Below are positions 11,401-19,506 of a stretch of DNA of 64,000 nucleotides, in pieces. Each line of letters starts with the position of its first letter. Positions within the stretch are counted from its first letter, which is position 1. The notes beneath the pieces were generated by a model. That model ran no database searches and had not been told where the DNA came from. It worked only from the letters and a program-made list of their open reading frames with translations. Origin of the DNA: Cyanidiococcus yangmingshanensis (lineage: Eukaryota; Rhodophyta; Bangiophyceae; Cyanidiales; Cyanidiaceae); the NCBI GenBank assembly GCA_013995675.1, contig VWRR01000006.1:310001-374000 (forward strand). The letters are read 5' to 3'. Both the position numbers and the translations under genes were made by a program.

Positions 11401-12606
11401 TACCAGGGCGTCACCATCAGGCGCCCAAGCGAGCGAGCGAACCGCTGACGCAGACTCATTCGTCCTTCGATTCCAGGAATTCCATGAGAGCACCGATTCC
11501 TCAACCATGGACTCCATGTGGTGAATGCGAACAGTACCATCCATCATGCCGAGGCCAACGAGTCCATGTCGTGGCTCCAGCGAGGTCCGACAAAGGCCCG
11601 GAAAACGATACAGACGCGCTTTGGTGGCCCCAAAATGCGGTCGACAATATCCGCCGCACTCAAGGTGGACGACGACAAGCCAGTTCGGGCTGAAGCAAAT
11701 CAGACATTGTCGTAAATGGTCATCATAGCTGATTTGGACGTGACTTGGAGTCTCGCTCGTATCTAGTTCAGTTGAAGGGTTGCTCGACAAGGCCTCTCGG
11801 AAGAGTTCGACCTTCCATCGCGTCTCACCATCCCAACTGATGCATTCTAGCCAGCCATCTACGCTGGCAACCAGCACACCTGCAGGACAAGCGGTTATCT
11901 CTAGAGGCCTCTCCGTCCCGGGTGAGCTTGTCCGCGTCGCTGCCAACGCTACGGATGCAAAGCGTTTTGGTTGAAACGTCCAAGTCGTACGAACTGTAGC
12001 ATCGCAGACAAGGGGAAAGCCTCCACGAGAAAGGATCGAAGCAGATGGTTGGTCATCCTCGTCATCCAGGATGACGCCTTCGCCTTGATCATAACCTTGC
12101 AGCCAATCGGTAAAATCAACGCAAGTCTTGTCGACCATCTGCCACCAGTGGTCGAGTCTCTCGGCGGTGGAAACCTGGCGCTCGTCCACCGTCAGCGTCA
12201 AGAGGTGGACAAAGCCTCGGTCTGTGAGCGCAGCGACCATGGCGTTGAATGCTGTCGAGTGGGCTCGCGTACGGACCGGGCCCCAAACTGCCTGGCACAG
12301 GTGCCCATATCGTTCCGTTTCCAAGAGATGACTAGGTACGGACAAGATCGGCTGTCGAACTCTTTCCGCCAACCAGATATGCAACGAGTTCTCGCTGCTA
12401 ATCAGCAGCAACGTTCCAGAGAGCAGCGCTCGAGCGGCACTCGTCCTCCAGTTCTGCTCATCTGCACCCAGGATGGCTTCCGATGAACTGGCCTTCAATG
12501 AGCCACCAAGAAAGGAGACATCAGCGTCTTGTGTGGACGCGCGCTTCCCAAAGATGCGCGTCCAGAAGGAGTCGTGGTCGGAACTCGACGTCGGCGAAGA
12601 GACCAA
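8446..12606 (-). CDS. RIC1: RIC1-like Rab6 GEF subunit
   Basis: This large protein (about 1,386 codons open) has an N-terminal region of degenerate WD repeats (for example VRSLAWAPDGDALVVSWAEH) and a C-terminal alpha-solenoid. Around residues 1,040-1,180 the run FLDALEWLL-like helix, EDIVVHCTRKTEAYKWPSLF, then ALVGEPTALLEQCFLSGRL and TAACLLIVLQEMHGL, follows the RIC1 domain (recalled animal counterpart [20 protein letters not shown], then LFEECL, then TAASYLIILQ). RIC1 with RGP1 activates Rab6-type GTPases in Golgi retrograde traffic. The frame has no ATG near its 5' end: upstream is a TGA and the first in-frame methionine lies about 110 residues in, after conserved-looking sequence. A neighbouring frame (minus 12521-12781, starting MPYFVQGNARVYA) could supply the start after a +1 switch. 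A small intron or a sequence error is the alternative. Confidence 0.82.
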   Translation of the reverse strand: MVSSPTSSSDHDSFWTRIFGKRASTQDADVSFLGGSLKASSSEAILGADEQNWRTSAARALLSGTLLLISSENSLHIWLAERVRQPILSVPSHLLETERYGHLCQAVWGPVRTRAHSTAFNAMVAALTDRGFVHLLTLTVDERQVSTAERLDHWWQMVDKTCVDFTDWLQGYDQGEGVILDDEDDQPSASILSRGGFPLVCDATVRTTWTFQPKRFASVALAATRTSSPGTERPLEITACPAGVLVASVDGWLECISWDGETRWKVELFREALSSNPSTELDTSETPSHVQISYDDHLRQCLICFSPNWLVVVHLECGGYCRPHFGATKARLYRFPGLCRTSLEPRHGLVGLGMMDGTVRIHHMESMVEESVLSWNSWNRRTNESASAVRSLAWAPDGDALVVSWAEHGIALWSRHGCRLFSSVLSAETSRGAMSPAAQSDSSKYVDQRAHNLVWHPSAFFLFMLGVPNGSLEGSELFAELPLLRLSGEFGGSGVWEGSRAQPTSCALTTDAIGVAYNRDERRSSSSLAAQAAALLLHQFSGQTQSVQRSAMVDWRWFVPEEHYLQNAWPLRYAVWHTSTHYLAVAGAQGVALWNPHHRRWFAAELGTEENPCVCIGLAWLGPFLLVLCRQAPWQTLLSEERFSYYAQTNVLAKHPEQLSSSSSSSRDVPPYSLQVFHRSRFGIQRLSKPLRFRHRPLKMDTLEPRLLCIYSSDCTIRFYELTWDQHRSHSSMVHWQLFRSVPIRVDYGLEHTSVDGEWLESFRVLPSRVLPQKTGMELAFLLPMGAWPGSIQWRGLRPASSIDASSTAPQQMEPQPNDMHSTDTSLPITDATRAVETTQDDAGPVAVVQAVAPQEMLLLLGSRGTLFLLDPFTQAECVLARAVIRYWLDNQVGQRGGPPRPLLWVSSAHGIHAMGGTRFVLRLCNEFDPETFVFGLLDTADVLVGATSSRTRDWCSGRHPGGHAFHEVRLKGSPMLPMVLKHHLEDGTSDLLLMHVALRNAHQLQFMDALEWLLYRSVVAEPERQDMDQKHVAMRVVQMLRKFGEYEDIVVHCTRKTEAYKWPSLFALVGEPTALLEQCFLSGRLRTAACLLIVLQEMHGLQVSAFQALRLFQAALSRNDDALARELLSYLARLPVDAEHAPERTSHVGQKTQPEPWFRLGRWQQRDRVSTTSIPSDNGEASSQHLENRFLQMAKTSLSMYATELLWRFELYRLSVLAERLGFRLSDWLRNTSASRREITDFYLGITAARQQFQVGRPSAKAVGRAIEQLQAVHLVFEAAPAAPSVPQADETSETNAGCDPVALAIPLPSLIHLQQLVEAAHQAEYHSLALILETLLLNGTRILDLLRQHGDLREPYLHALSKFDEPPLSTLRTALQDALNTDGT

Positions 12607-13030
12607 CGAACGCTTGTTCGTCTCGTCCTGTCACTCTGCTACCATGACTCGGACAAGATTCCGTACGGTTGGACAGCACCCCTACACTCCATAAGCACGG
12701 ACCCAAGTCAAGACTGCGTCCAGGGCCAGCTGCCTCGACATTCGCATAGACTCGGGCATTTCCCTGTACAAAGTACGGCATACCCCATGTTCTATAAGAA
12801 ACGCACTTACACCCAATAAGATCTTCCCAGTTTGACCCGGAAATGAACAGTTTCGACGGTTGATCGACAAGAACCGAGAACGAGAGAACGCTTTTCGTAC
12901 GCTGTCTCGGACGGGATGGCTCTCAGGCGAAACCGCGTTGTCTCAACCGGCCCGGCTGGCCCACGACCGCTGTATGCCGAAACGTTTTCTTTTCGCTCTC
13001 TAGCTGGTGTGTTCGGACTTCGATCGAGTG
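12607..13030. other. divergent promoter region of RIC1 and the IGPS-like gene
   Basis: It holds the short minus-strand frame at 12521-12781 that may encode the RIC1 N-terminus. The rest shows no recognised feature and presumably carries two promoters. Confidence 0.45.
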
Positions 13031-14339
13031 ATGACGAAAGATGGAGTTGATGACTTTGGATGGCCTGCTCTCTACAGGAGGAACCTGCGAACAAGCGGTA
13101 ACGTTCAAGAAGGGTCGGTCGGTTTCGGACTGGCGGTTGCAGACGCTGTCGAACACCGGGGCGGGTTGGTCTCAGCACGAAACGCTGCGTGCAACCGGTT
13201 CAAGCACTGTTCACACACCCGAAACTGGGGGCAAGCTCAAGAGATGCGAAATAAACTCCGTTGCAGACGTTTTGGACTCGTTACCTTGATGACCGAGACG
13301 GCACCTAAAGAGGAGCCGCTTGATTGGCGACCGAAAGGCGTCCTAGAAGAGCAGGCCTTGGCCAAGTTTCGATACGTGCAAGAGGAGCTCAAAGTCCGAG
13401 AGCCGCTTGAATTCCGTTTAAGCTATTTGTCTGAGGCGCCGCCGCGAAGCATTCGGGCTCAGCTGCGTCGTCGTCGAGGGCGTCTCTCCGTCGTCGTCGA
13501 CTTGAAGCGACGCTCTGCAACAACAGAACCACCACGGGAGTTTCACGCCTTGAATATGTATGCAGCAGCGCAGATCCTAGTGCAGGTTCGAGAACAGATT
13601 CCAGTGGCAGCCAAATACGGTCTTGACGCGATTATGTTTGGAGCGGACCGAACGCTCTACGATCAGGACTGTGCGAGCTTGGCCGATTTTACGCGACACT
13701 GGGCATACTTTCATCGAGAGGATCCCGATTCGGCTCCGCCAGTCATTTATAAGGACGTCATTGTGCATGAATTGCAACTGGCGGAAGGCGGCAGAGGCGG
13801 GAGCCAAAGCAGCCTGCTTGATTGCAGGTGTCTGTCTTCCGGATCTGGAGAAGCTTCTGAATGCAGCCTACGTTTTGGGTATGGAGGTCATGGTGGAAGT
13901 TCATACGGAAGAGGAGTTGAATTATGCATTTGAGGCCGGAGCGGGCATCTACTTGTTCACCGATGTCGATCGTGCCACTCGGCGCGTAATCAAGGGACGT
14001 TGCGTAGAGCTCTTCGACAAGTACAGACTCGATCTGAGCAACGCTGGCGCAGTGTGCCTCGGCGGAGGTCGCATAGAGACCCTCGAACAGGTAGAGCAAC
14101 TACGAGATGTTGGAGCCGACGGAATCGTGGTCGGTGGCAAACTCATGGCATCTATGGCCAACGGTGACTCGGAAACGCTTTCTAGAGTCTTGCAAGCGCT
14201 CCTGCTCCCGGGGAAACTGATCGAGCCTTGCCCAGCAGGAGACAATTCCAAGACGCAGTATCTTCAGATGCTCGAGCGCATGGGACCGCATCCAAATAGG
14301 TCGCCTGGGAGCTTGACATTTGTGCGTTTAACGTTCTGA
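13031..14339 (+). CDS. divergent indole-3-glycerol-phosphate synthase-like protein (one frame switch)
   Basis: This TIM-barrel protein can be aligned with the TrpC/IGPS family strand by strand. SVVVDLKRRS stands for the first catalytic strand, PVIYKDVIVHELQ for the KDF strand, EAGAKAACLIAGVCLPDLEKL and LGMEVMVEVHTEEEL for the fourth and fifth strands, and DVGADGIVVGGKLM for the phosphate-binding end. The lysines of strands 1 and 3 and the glutamate of the VEVH strand are present. The Asn and Glu expected in the INNRNL and ESG motifs are replaced (LFTDVDRAT, GGGR), so normal tryptophan-pathway activity is doubtful. The frame moves by +1 near 13786-13800 (GCGGAAGGCGG); homology continues in the second frame about 45 codons before the first frame stops. 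The start may be the ATG at 13031 with a targeting extension, or the one at 13289. Confidence 0.6.
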
Positions 14340-15389
14340 AGCGCACACCGAAAGCATATCGTACCAAGGATGCATTTTAGCGCGAGTCCCATGTAGACGT
14401 CGATCATGTTGACGAGATTGTTTAAACGAACGTTAATCTAGACGTTACGTTTGCATGTACGAAATTTGGGTCGCTCACATTCACCCCGTCCGCTGTCTAA
14501 AGAAATCGAATCAGTAGCATCCCTGCTGCAGTACATTTTCTCACTAGCCTACCGCTGAAGTTAGGCGAACCGCGATTCATGCTCGAAAATGAGCGAGAAC
14601 TTTGTATCCGTCAATAGAGACTCACGTTGGGGAACCATCTACGTAGAAAGAGTCGAGATGGCCGATCATCCCCGCTCGCAGACACGAATCACAATGGATC
14701 CTGCATATCGGATCGTACGCGACCCACAAAGTGTATATCCAAGAAATGCTTGACACGCCTTCGCACAGCACAGCGCGTCCTTTCGCCGAGACGTGCGGGT
14801 GCGTGTCCTTGACCCAGAATTATCCAAGCAAAGAATGAGGCCAATTTCGTTAAAGCAAACCATTTGAATCGACCGTAACCATTCATTGTCAGAGCAAAAG
14901 TGCGTCACTTGTGATCTTTGTGCCATCTTCGCCCAGCGAACAAGCTTGTGTTGGTCGTAGTTCGATGCTGCGACCTGTGTACCGCATGCATGCTCGTCGA
15001 TGCATGGAGCGCGCCATCGAACGCGTTCTCGTTGTGACCTCACCTCAGTGCATTGAGGCTTGGTCACCAGCAACTGCTCTCCGCCAAACGCCAGGACAAA
15101 TGGCAGGTCGCATGCTGATCTGCCGAGTGTTTCTTAAACCGTCTTTCATCACGTCATCATCGAAACAGGCCGTGCAGCACTTGCTCGAGATGGCGTTCGT
15201 CAACGTCATCGATCCATACGCCTTGGATCGCGTTGCGCGCCAAAAAAACGACCTGCCGTTGCGCGCCCCGACACCTTTGCGTGCATCCACGCGAAGCTGG
15301 ACGCGCGCGCGCACGCGTACCCGCTGGCCACGAGCGTTGATAGGGTGACGTCACTGCTGCTGGAGCGAACATTCCTCTTGACCAGTATG
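14340..15389. other. 1-kb stretch without a recognised gene
   Basis: One 145-codon plus frame (14911-15348) and one 135-codon minus frame overlap each other here; neither has a known domain. A CG-rich alternating run (CGCGCGCGCACGCG, near 15301) is the only sequence feature that stands out. Confidence 0.45.
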
Positions 15390-16235
15390 GTGACGCCAGC
15401 GTTACCTTTATCCCATCGTATATCCAAAATCATTACGAGCGAGTTCTCCAACCAAGATAATGTGGACATGAAGGGGATAGAGACGCCGATGGTGCGGACT
15501 GTCTCTGCTACAGAGCCGTGCACGGATAGGGCCGTCGCGCTCGGAGGCACGACCGGTGAGCAGGTACATTCCTGGCGTTCTATCAATCGACTTCTGGGTC
15601 AGGCAGGGTTCCAAGCTTTACCATTGGATGCAGGACTACAGGCCACTCCAACGGACACTTCTGTGAGGCTTGCGTTTGCGCAAGTTCTGGCAGAGTATGA
15701 ACGACGAGGACAGCTTGTGCAGAGCCTCCTCGGCGAGACTCAGGTTGGAGACGATCGTACTCGTGTCGCCGAAGCGGCGCTCATGGAGCTGGAGCAGGCC
15801 CTCTTGAAAAGTAACCAGCAGATTGCTTGGCTCAAGTCGAAACTCCTCAAATATCGAGCATATATAGAACGAAAACGCAAGGAGCGTCGAGAGCAGCAGC
15901 AGCAGCAGCAAGTCGCATCACAACCTCGTCATGGTCGTCAGTTTGCTTCCGAGACGGAGGGACCGCAACGGGAGACCATGGAGGAGCTGCGGCAACTCGT
16001 CGCCGATTTGCAAGTTATGCTCCATGTGCCGGACCATCGTCTTCTACCAGAACGTATACGGCAACTGCAGCGAGATGCAGAGAATGCTGCTTGGCTTGCT
16101 GAGTTCGCTGATTGTGTGCGCAGTATCGTTGAAGAGGTCCTAAGCCCCGAGTCTCATCTCAGTGAGGAACAAGTGCTCGACGAGCTTGAACGGTGGGCGG
16201 TCGAACGCGTTAGTACTGCTTCGGAACCAGCGTGA
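15390..16235 (+). CDS. coiled-coil protein, possibly CEP70/ADIP-like
   Basis: From the ATG at 15390 this gives about 281 residues. A short globular start (SINRLLGQAGFQALPLDAG) precedes a long, charged coiled coil with a run of six glutamines encoded by CAG units at 15894-15911. A helical tail follows (LAEFADCVRSIVEEVLSPES). The opening, which has the form INxLLxxxGF, is reminiscent of CEP70 and of afadin/alpha-actinin-binding proteins, which are centrosome or microtubule-organising factors. This is a weak resemblance from memory, so the function stays open. The 3' end overlaps the oppositely transcribed YVH1-like gene by 26 bases. The frame opens at a GTG at 15345, but the ATG is preferred. 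Confidence 0.4.
   Translation: MTPALPLSHRISKIITSEFSNQDNVDMKGIETPMVRTVSATEPCTDRAVALGGTTGEQVHSWRSINRLLGQAGFQALPLDAGLQATPTDTSVRLAFAQVLAEYERRGQLVQSLLGETQVGDDRTRVAEAALMELEQALLKSNQQIAWLKSKLLKYRAYIERKRKERREQQQQQQVASQPRHGRQFASETEGPQRETMEELRQLVADLQVMLHVPDHRLLPERIRQLQRDAENAAWLAEFADCVRSIVEEVLSPESHLSEEQVLDELERWAVERVSTASEPA
15894..15911 (+). repeat. short CAG repeat coding polyglutamine
   Basis: Five CAG codons followed by a CAA encode six glutamines in a row inside the coiled-coil protein. Such runs change length easily by replication slippage. Confidence 0.85.
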
Positions 16236-16524
16236 TCTGATGGCGCAGCTCTACACGGGTGCAGTGAAACTGGAAGGCGGGTCTTATCCATTCGCCACAT
16301 GAACAGGGCGCTCCACTCCAGCAAAAGCGCCCGACACAAAACTTACAATGTTGACAATGGATTCGACCTTGGTTCCGGCCGAAAGCATCGATCCATTCTA
16401 GCTCATTTGTGAATAAAGAAGTGCAGGCTAGGGTGTCCTTGTCCTGAAAACGGCTGTGATCAACGAGATCATCGTCGGTGAAAAGCTGCTCGCCACATCG
16501 CTTGCACGAATAACGCAACATCAT
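16210..16524 (-). CDS. stand-alone YVH1/DUSP12-type zinc-binding domain
   Basis: This protein of about 104 residues starts at paired methionines (16524). It contains only the C-terminal zinc domain of the YVH1/DUSP12 family: YSCKRCGEQLF with the first CxxC, LACTSLFTNELEWIDA, GRIHCQHCKFCVGRFCWSG with the second, then APCSCGEWIRPAFQFH, which matches QCSCGRWITPAFQIH of human DUSP12 (recalled). The dual-specificity phosphatase domain, with its HCxxG active site, is absent from this frame and I could not find it in any frame of the 450 bases upstream. In yeast the zinc domain is the part needed for late 60S ribosome assembly (release of Mrt4), so a phosphatase-free version could be functional. The frame opens at a TTG (16593), but the ATG is preferred. 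Confidence 0.82.
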   Translation of the reverse strand: MMLRYSCKRCGEQLFTDDDLVDHSRFQDKDTLACTSLFTNELEWIDAFGRNQGRIHCQHCKFCVGRFCWSGAPCSCGEWIRPAFQFHCTRVELRHQITLVPKQY

Positions 16525-17377
16525 CACCGGTTTCCTGGCACGCGTTGTTCGCCAAAGACACCAAGTGTACGCACGATCGTGATCTCTCGACAATTAAGCA
16601 CGGAAGTTGGTCCCAGTGCAGTGCCGCGTTCTCTATTCGCATGAAAGGAGATCGTAACGGTGTGCGTAACACTCAGACTCGTCAGAAATACTTCCCGGGT
16701 TGCAAACAAAATCCCACCTCTTGCCGAGAGGAACTTGCGAAAAGTTCTTCAGCAGATGGTCCAGGCCTCGGGCGATAAGTGCTCGCTGCTCTTGGTTACT
16801 GCTCCACCTCTGGGGAGGGCGCGTCGTTCCAACGCCTCTCAGCCTGACCACTGCAGAGCGTTGCACGCTCCGGGATGGAACCTCTCTGTCGAAGTTGCTC
16901 TGGAGACGAAGCTTTGCAAAGCGTTTCGAATAAACCTCAGTCTTTTTCGAGCGTAAAGGCAGATTAATACACGACGCCTGAGTTCGTGCTAGGATCTGGC
17001 AGCGACGCTACCTCGCTTTACTCGTGCCGTCCGCTGCCCAACGACTGCACTCGAGACCGCGAGCAGCGACCGTTCTCTAAGCGGAACCGACTTTACGCGT
17101 ATACTCCTCTCCAAGAACAGCTCAGGTGTGGCCAGTCATCCGTGAACAATATCAAAGCACCAACTGCTTCAAACCCGAACGTAGAAACAGGAACCGATGA
17201 CCCCTATCCAACCATAAAGTCTCGCGGAGAGCCAAGCTCCCCTACCCTTGGCCGATCCACGATGCACTCGACCGCAACGGTCGGCCAAGGTGGGAAGACT
17301 TCAAACCAGAACGTTCCCGAACCGAGGTTGGCTCCCCAGTCCTAGGCGAGGTGGTACTCCACCGAGACACGGTCCTG
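16525..17377. other. divergent region before the OSBP gene
   Basis: A 119-codon plus frame (16986-17345) ends just before the oxysterol-binding protein frame opens at 17351. It is rich in S, T, P and N, has no known domain, and could be an upstream frame, a leader peptide or part of a longer N-terminus in another frame. Nothing else is recognised. Confidence 0.45.
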
Positions 17378-18985
17378 ATGGACAAAATCAATGCTATGCC
17401 AGAGGACCAGACGAAATCCAGGCGTGATCTGAATAAACGTCGAAGCATTGAACGTTTTCTGACAGCTCGGGACTGGCGCGAAGTACTGGCTGCGCTTGAA
17501 GCGGACGGCGACTTGATTGACAGCAGCGATAGCGATGGCGAGCGCTCGGACCAGGATATTGCTTCAGGAGACATTTCCCAGACGTGGTCGGAGTTCCTGG
17601 ATGCACAAGAAGAGGCCTCACCGGGAAAAAGAGGAGCGGACGAGTGCAGCCATCAAAGCTCGCCGATGGGAAGCGTGTCGAGTCCAAGCCTCAACGCTAG
17701 CGCCGAGCGAGCGCTGTGGGTCGTTTCTGGACAAGCGCAGTCTCCAGACCGAATGCCAAAAGAACCGATCAAGCGAGATGCGCAAGACTTGACACCGCTG
17801 GAGCGCGTTTTGTTCTTCAGAGGTTTCCAACGAGATGATCGTATCGAGGCGAGTCTGGTTGAGGGAACCGAACAAGCATCCTTTTCAGTAGTCCAAATCG
17901 CCAGGCAAGTCCTTCGAGACCTGAAAAAAGGCGATTCATTAACGAATGTATCACTGCCAGCATGGTTGCTGGAACCGATGTCCTCGACGGAAAAGGTCGC
18001 GCTGGCGATGCGGCACGGAGAACTGCTCGCCGCTTGGGCCACTGAACCGAACCCGTTCGAGCGCTTCCTGAAAGGAATACAGTACTTCCTCTCAGGGCTG
18101 CCGCGAGTGTGTTCGCTTCGGAAACCGTTGAATCCGGTGCTTGGTGAGACATTCTGGTGTGCGTTCCCGCATCGAGACGAACTGCATGGCATCACTACCC
18201 TGTTTTGTGAACAGGTGTCGCACCATCCTCCTCGCACGGCAATGCATATGCGAAACAATCGTCTGGGTGTCCGTGTTGAGGCGCTTATGGAGCCTCGGCC
18301 CAGTTTCGGGGGCAACTCTCTCAAGATAGAGATGGCGGGGCATTCGTTGGTGGAACTCCTCCACATTGACCATGGTGAGCGCTACATTCTAACGCGCCCA
18401 GCCATGGTTATCACGGGAATCCTTGGCATCGGAAAGCAACAGGTCGAGTGTGTCGGCAAATGTATTTTCCATTGCCCCAAACTGGGTCTTCTGGCCAAAT
18501 TCGATTTCAAGGGAGTCTCCCTAGTCGGTCTCCGTGGGAGCACGCATGCTGTCGAAGGTAAGATTTACATTCAAGACCAGAAACGCTATGTGTTATTCGG
18601 CCGATGGGACGAGTGCGTGTACCTCAAAGACCTGGTTACAGAAGAGACTCGGTTGTTGTATGATGCGAATCAAGTCCATGCCTCTTATCAGCTACATATA
18701 TGGATGCCACCGGAAGACCAGCAACCTGAAAAGTTTGCGCGTAGAGTCTGGCGAGAGACCACGGACGCTTTGTCGTGCGGCGATTTTGATAAAGCCAACC
18801 AGGAAAAGCGCAAGGTGGAAGAAGGTGAGCGTGAGCTGCGGGCTCTGAGAGAGGAATCGGGTACAAGCTGGGAACCTACGTATTTTGAGCTTGACCCTCA
18901 AAGTGGTATTTATGTTTTCAACGAAAGGTACAGAAATCTGCTGGATATTGATGCTAATGATCCGGTTCCGGTCCCAGGACCGTGA
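17378..18985 (+). CDS. oxysterol-binding protein-related lipid transfer protein
   Basis: This 535-residue protein starts at the ATG at 17378. The family fingerprint EQVSHHPP is present. It is preceded by KPLNPVLGETFWCAF and followed by MAGHSLVELLHIDHGERYILTRPAM. The C-terminal end has the usual FARRVWRETTDALSCGDFDKA and WEPTYFELDP segments. The N-terminal 150 residues are acidic and disordered, and I see no PH domain or FFAT motif, so it is a short-type ORP. Such proteins exchange sterol or PS against PI4P at membrane contact sites; the ligand cannot be read from the sequence. It is convergent with the gene ending at 19507. The frame is intact. Confidence 0.93.
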   Translation: MDKINAMPEDQTKSRRDLNKRRSIERFLTARDWREVLAALEADGDLIDSSDSDGERSDQDIASGDISQTWSEFLDAQEEASPGKRGADECSHQSSPMGSVSSPSLNASAERALWVVSGQAQSPDRMPKEPIKRDAQDLTPLERVLFFRGFQRDDRIEASLVEGTEQASFSVVQIARQVLRDLKKGDSLTNVSLPAWLLEPMSSTEKVALAMRHGELLAAWATEPNPFERFLKGIQYFLSGLPRVCSLRKPLNPVLGETFWCAFPHRDELHGITTLFCEQVSHHPPRTAMHMRNNRLGVRVEALMEPRPSFGGNSLKIEMAGHSLVELLHIDHGERYILTRPAMVITGILGIGKQQVECVGKCIFHCPKLGLLAKFDFKGVSLVGLRGSTHAVEGKIYIQDQKRYVLFGRWDECVYLKDLVTEETRLLYDANQVHASYQLHIWMPPEDQQPEKFARRVWRETTDALSCGDFDKANQEKRKVEEGERELRALREESGTSWEPTYFELDPQSGIYVFNERYRNLLDIDANDPVPVPGP

Positions 18986-19128
18986 TGGAATAGCCGAGGG
19001 CGCCTCCTGGCACCAATGAGAGGTCATTGATCGGAGCCAATCTCCAACGAAACTCGACTGCAGGAGACGTCCATGCAACCTGCATCAACTGCTTGTATCG
19101 AGCTGCTCTTTTCGACTCGCGTTTGTGC

Positions 19129-19137
19129 AAAAAAAAA
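19129..19137 (-). terminator. T9 run, candidate RNA polymerase III terminator
   Basis: The plus strand has nine A in a row, giving nine T on the minus strand. It lies about 115 bases downstream of a minus-strand TATA element in a convergent intergenic region. Runs of four or more T end Pol III transcripts. Confidence 0.4.
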
Positions 19138-19223
19138 TAAGAATCATTGAACGACGCGCCCAAACGAGGTCATTCTCTGGATACTACACAAAGGACCTTG
19201 TGTGATGCCTTGTGATGGTCGTG
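19130..19223 (-). ncRNA. candidate small Pol III transcript
   Basis: On the minus strand TATAAA is followed after about 25-30 bases by a stretch of about 94 bases that ends in nine T. This is the layout of a type-3 Pol III gene (U6-like promoter). Inside is a good hairpin, ACACAAGG with CCTTTGTGT (around 19185-19202). A second, stronger hairpin, GCGACATG with CATGTCGC and a 7-base loop (19224-19246), lies between the TATA element and the presumed start. The body contains CCAGAGA but lacks the full U6 signature ACAGAGA followed by AGC, and no tRNA B box is visible, so I cannot name the RNA. The ends are estimates. Confidence 0.3.
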
Positions 19224-19246
19224 GCGACATGCACCGCTCATGTCGC
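19224..19246. repeat. 8-bp inverted repeat with 7-base loop
   Basis: GCGACATG and CATGTCGC are perfect inverted copies around CACCGCT. The repeat lies next to the TATA-like element and could be a transcript hairpin or a protein-binding dyad. Confidence 0.55.
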
Positions 19247-19249
19247 AAG

Positions 19250-19258
19250 TTTATAAAA
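19250..19258. promoter_or_regulatory. TATA-like element
   Basis: The plus strand reads TTTATAAAA, so TATAAA can be read on both strands. It lies between two convergent protein genes, where no protein-gene promoter is expected, and faces the candidate small RNA on the minus strand. Confidence 0.35.
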
Positions 19259-19506
19259 TTTGAATGGATGACTTTATCAGAGGTTCAGGACGTTTTTCGG
19301 GTCTTGCGGGGCATGCCGGATGCATCGGGAGCTACGCTCCGTTCTGGTTCGAGTTTACGGCAACGTGTGGCCTTCGCTGACGCACGGCTCGCGCTTGGGT
19401 GTGCAACCATACGCCGCATGGGGCGGAGGACCAAGCCCAGTAACAACGAACCAGGTCCTCGCGTCTCTGTGGGCATCCATTCTGAGTTGGTCTCCTGACT
19501 GAATGC

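Larger units (their letters stand above)
18986..19506. other. convergent intergenic stretch with a possible small RNA gene
   Basis: Both flanking protein genes end here, so the TATA-like element at 19250-19258 and the run of nine A at 19129-19137 are unexplained by them. See the separate ncRNA entry. A 98-codon plus frame (19202-19498) has no recognisable domain. Confidence 0.5.

Noticed and set aside
14911-15348. 145-codon plus frame upstream of the coiled-coil gene
   Set aside because: It has no recognised domain, its composition is Arg/Thr-biased by a CG-repeat, and overlapping frames of similar length occur on the other strand.
19130-19223. U6 snRNA as identity of the candidate small RNA
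   Set aside because: CCAGAGA is present, but the complete ACAGAGA and AGC triad and the U6 3' stem-loop are not.
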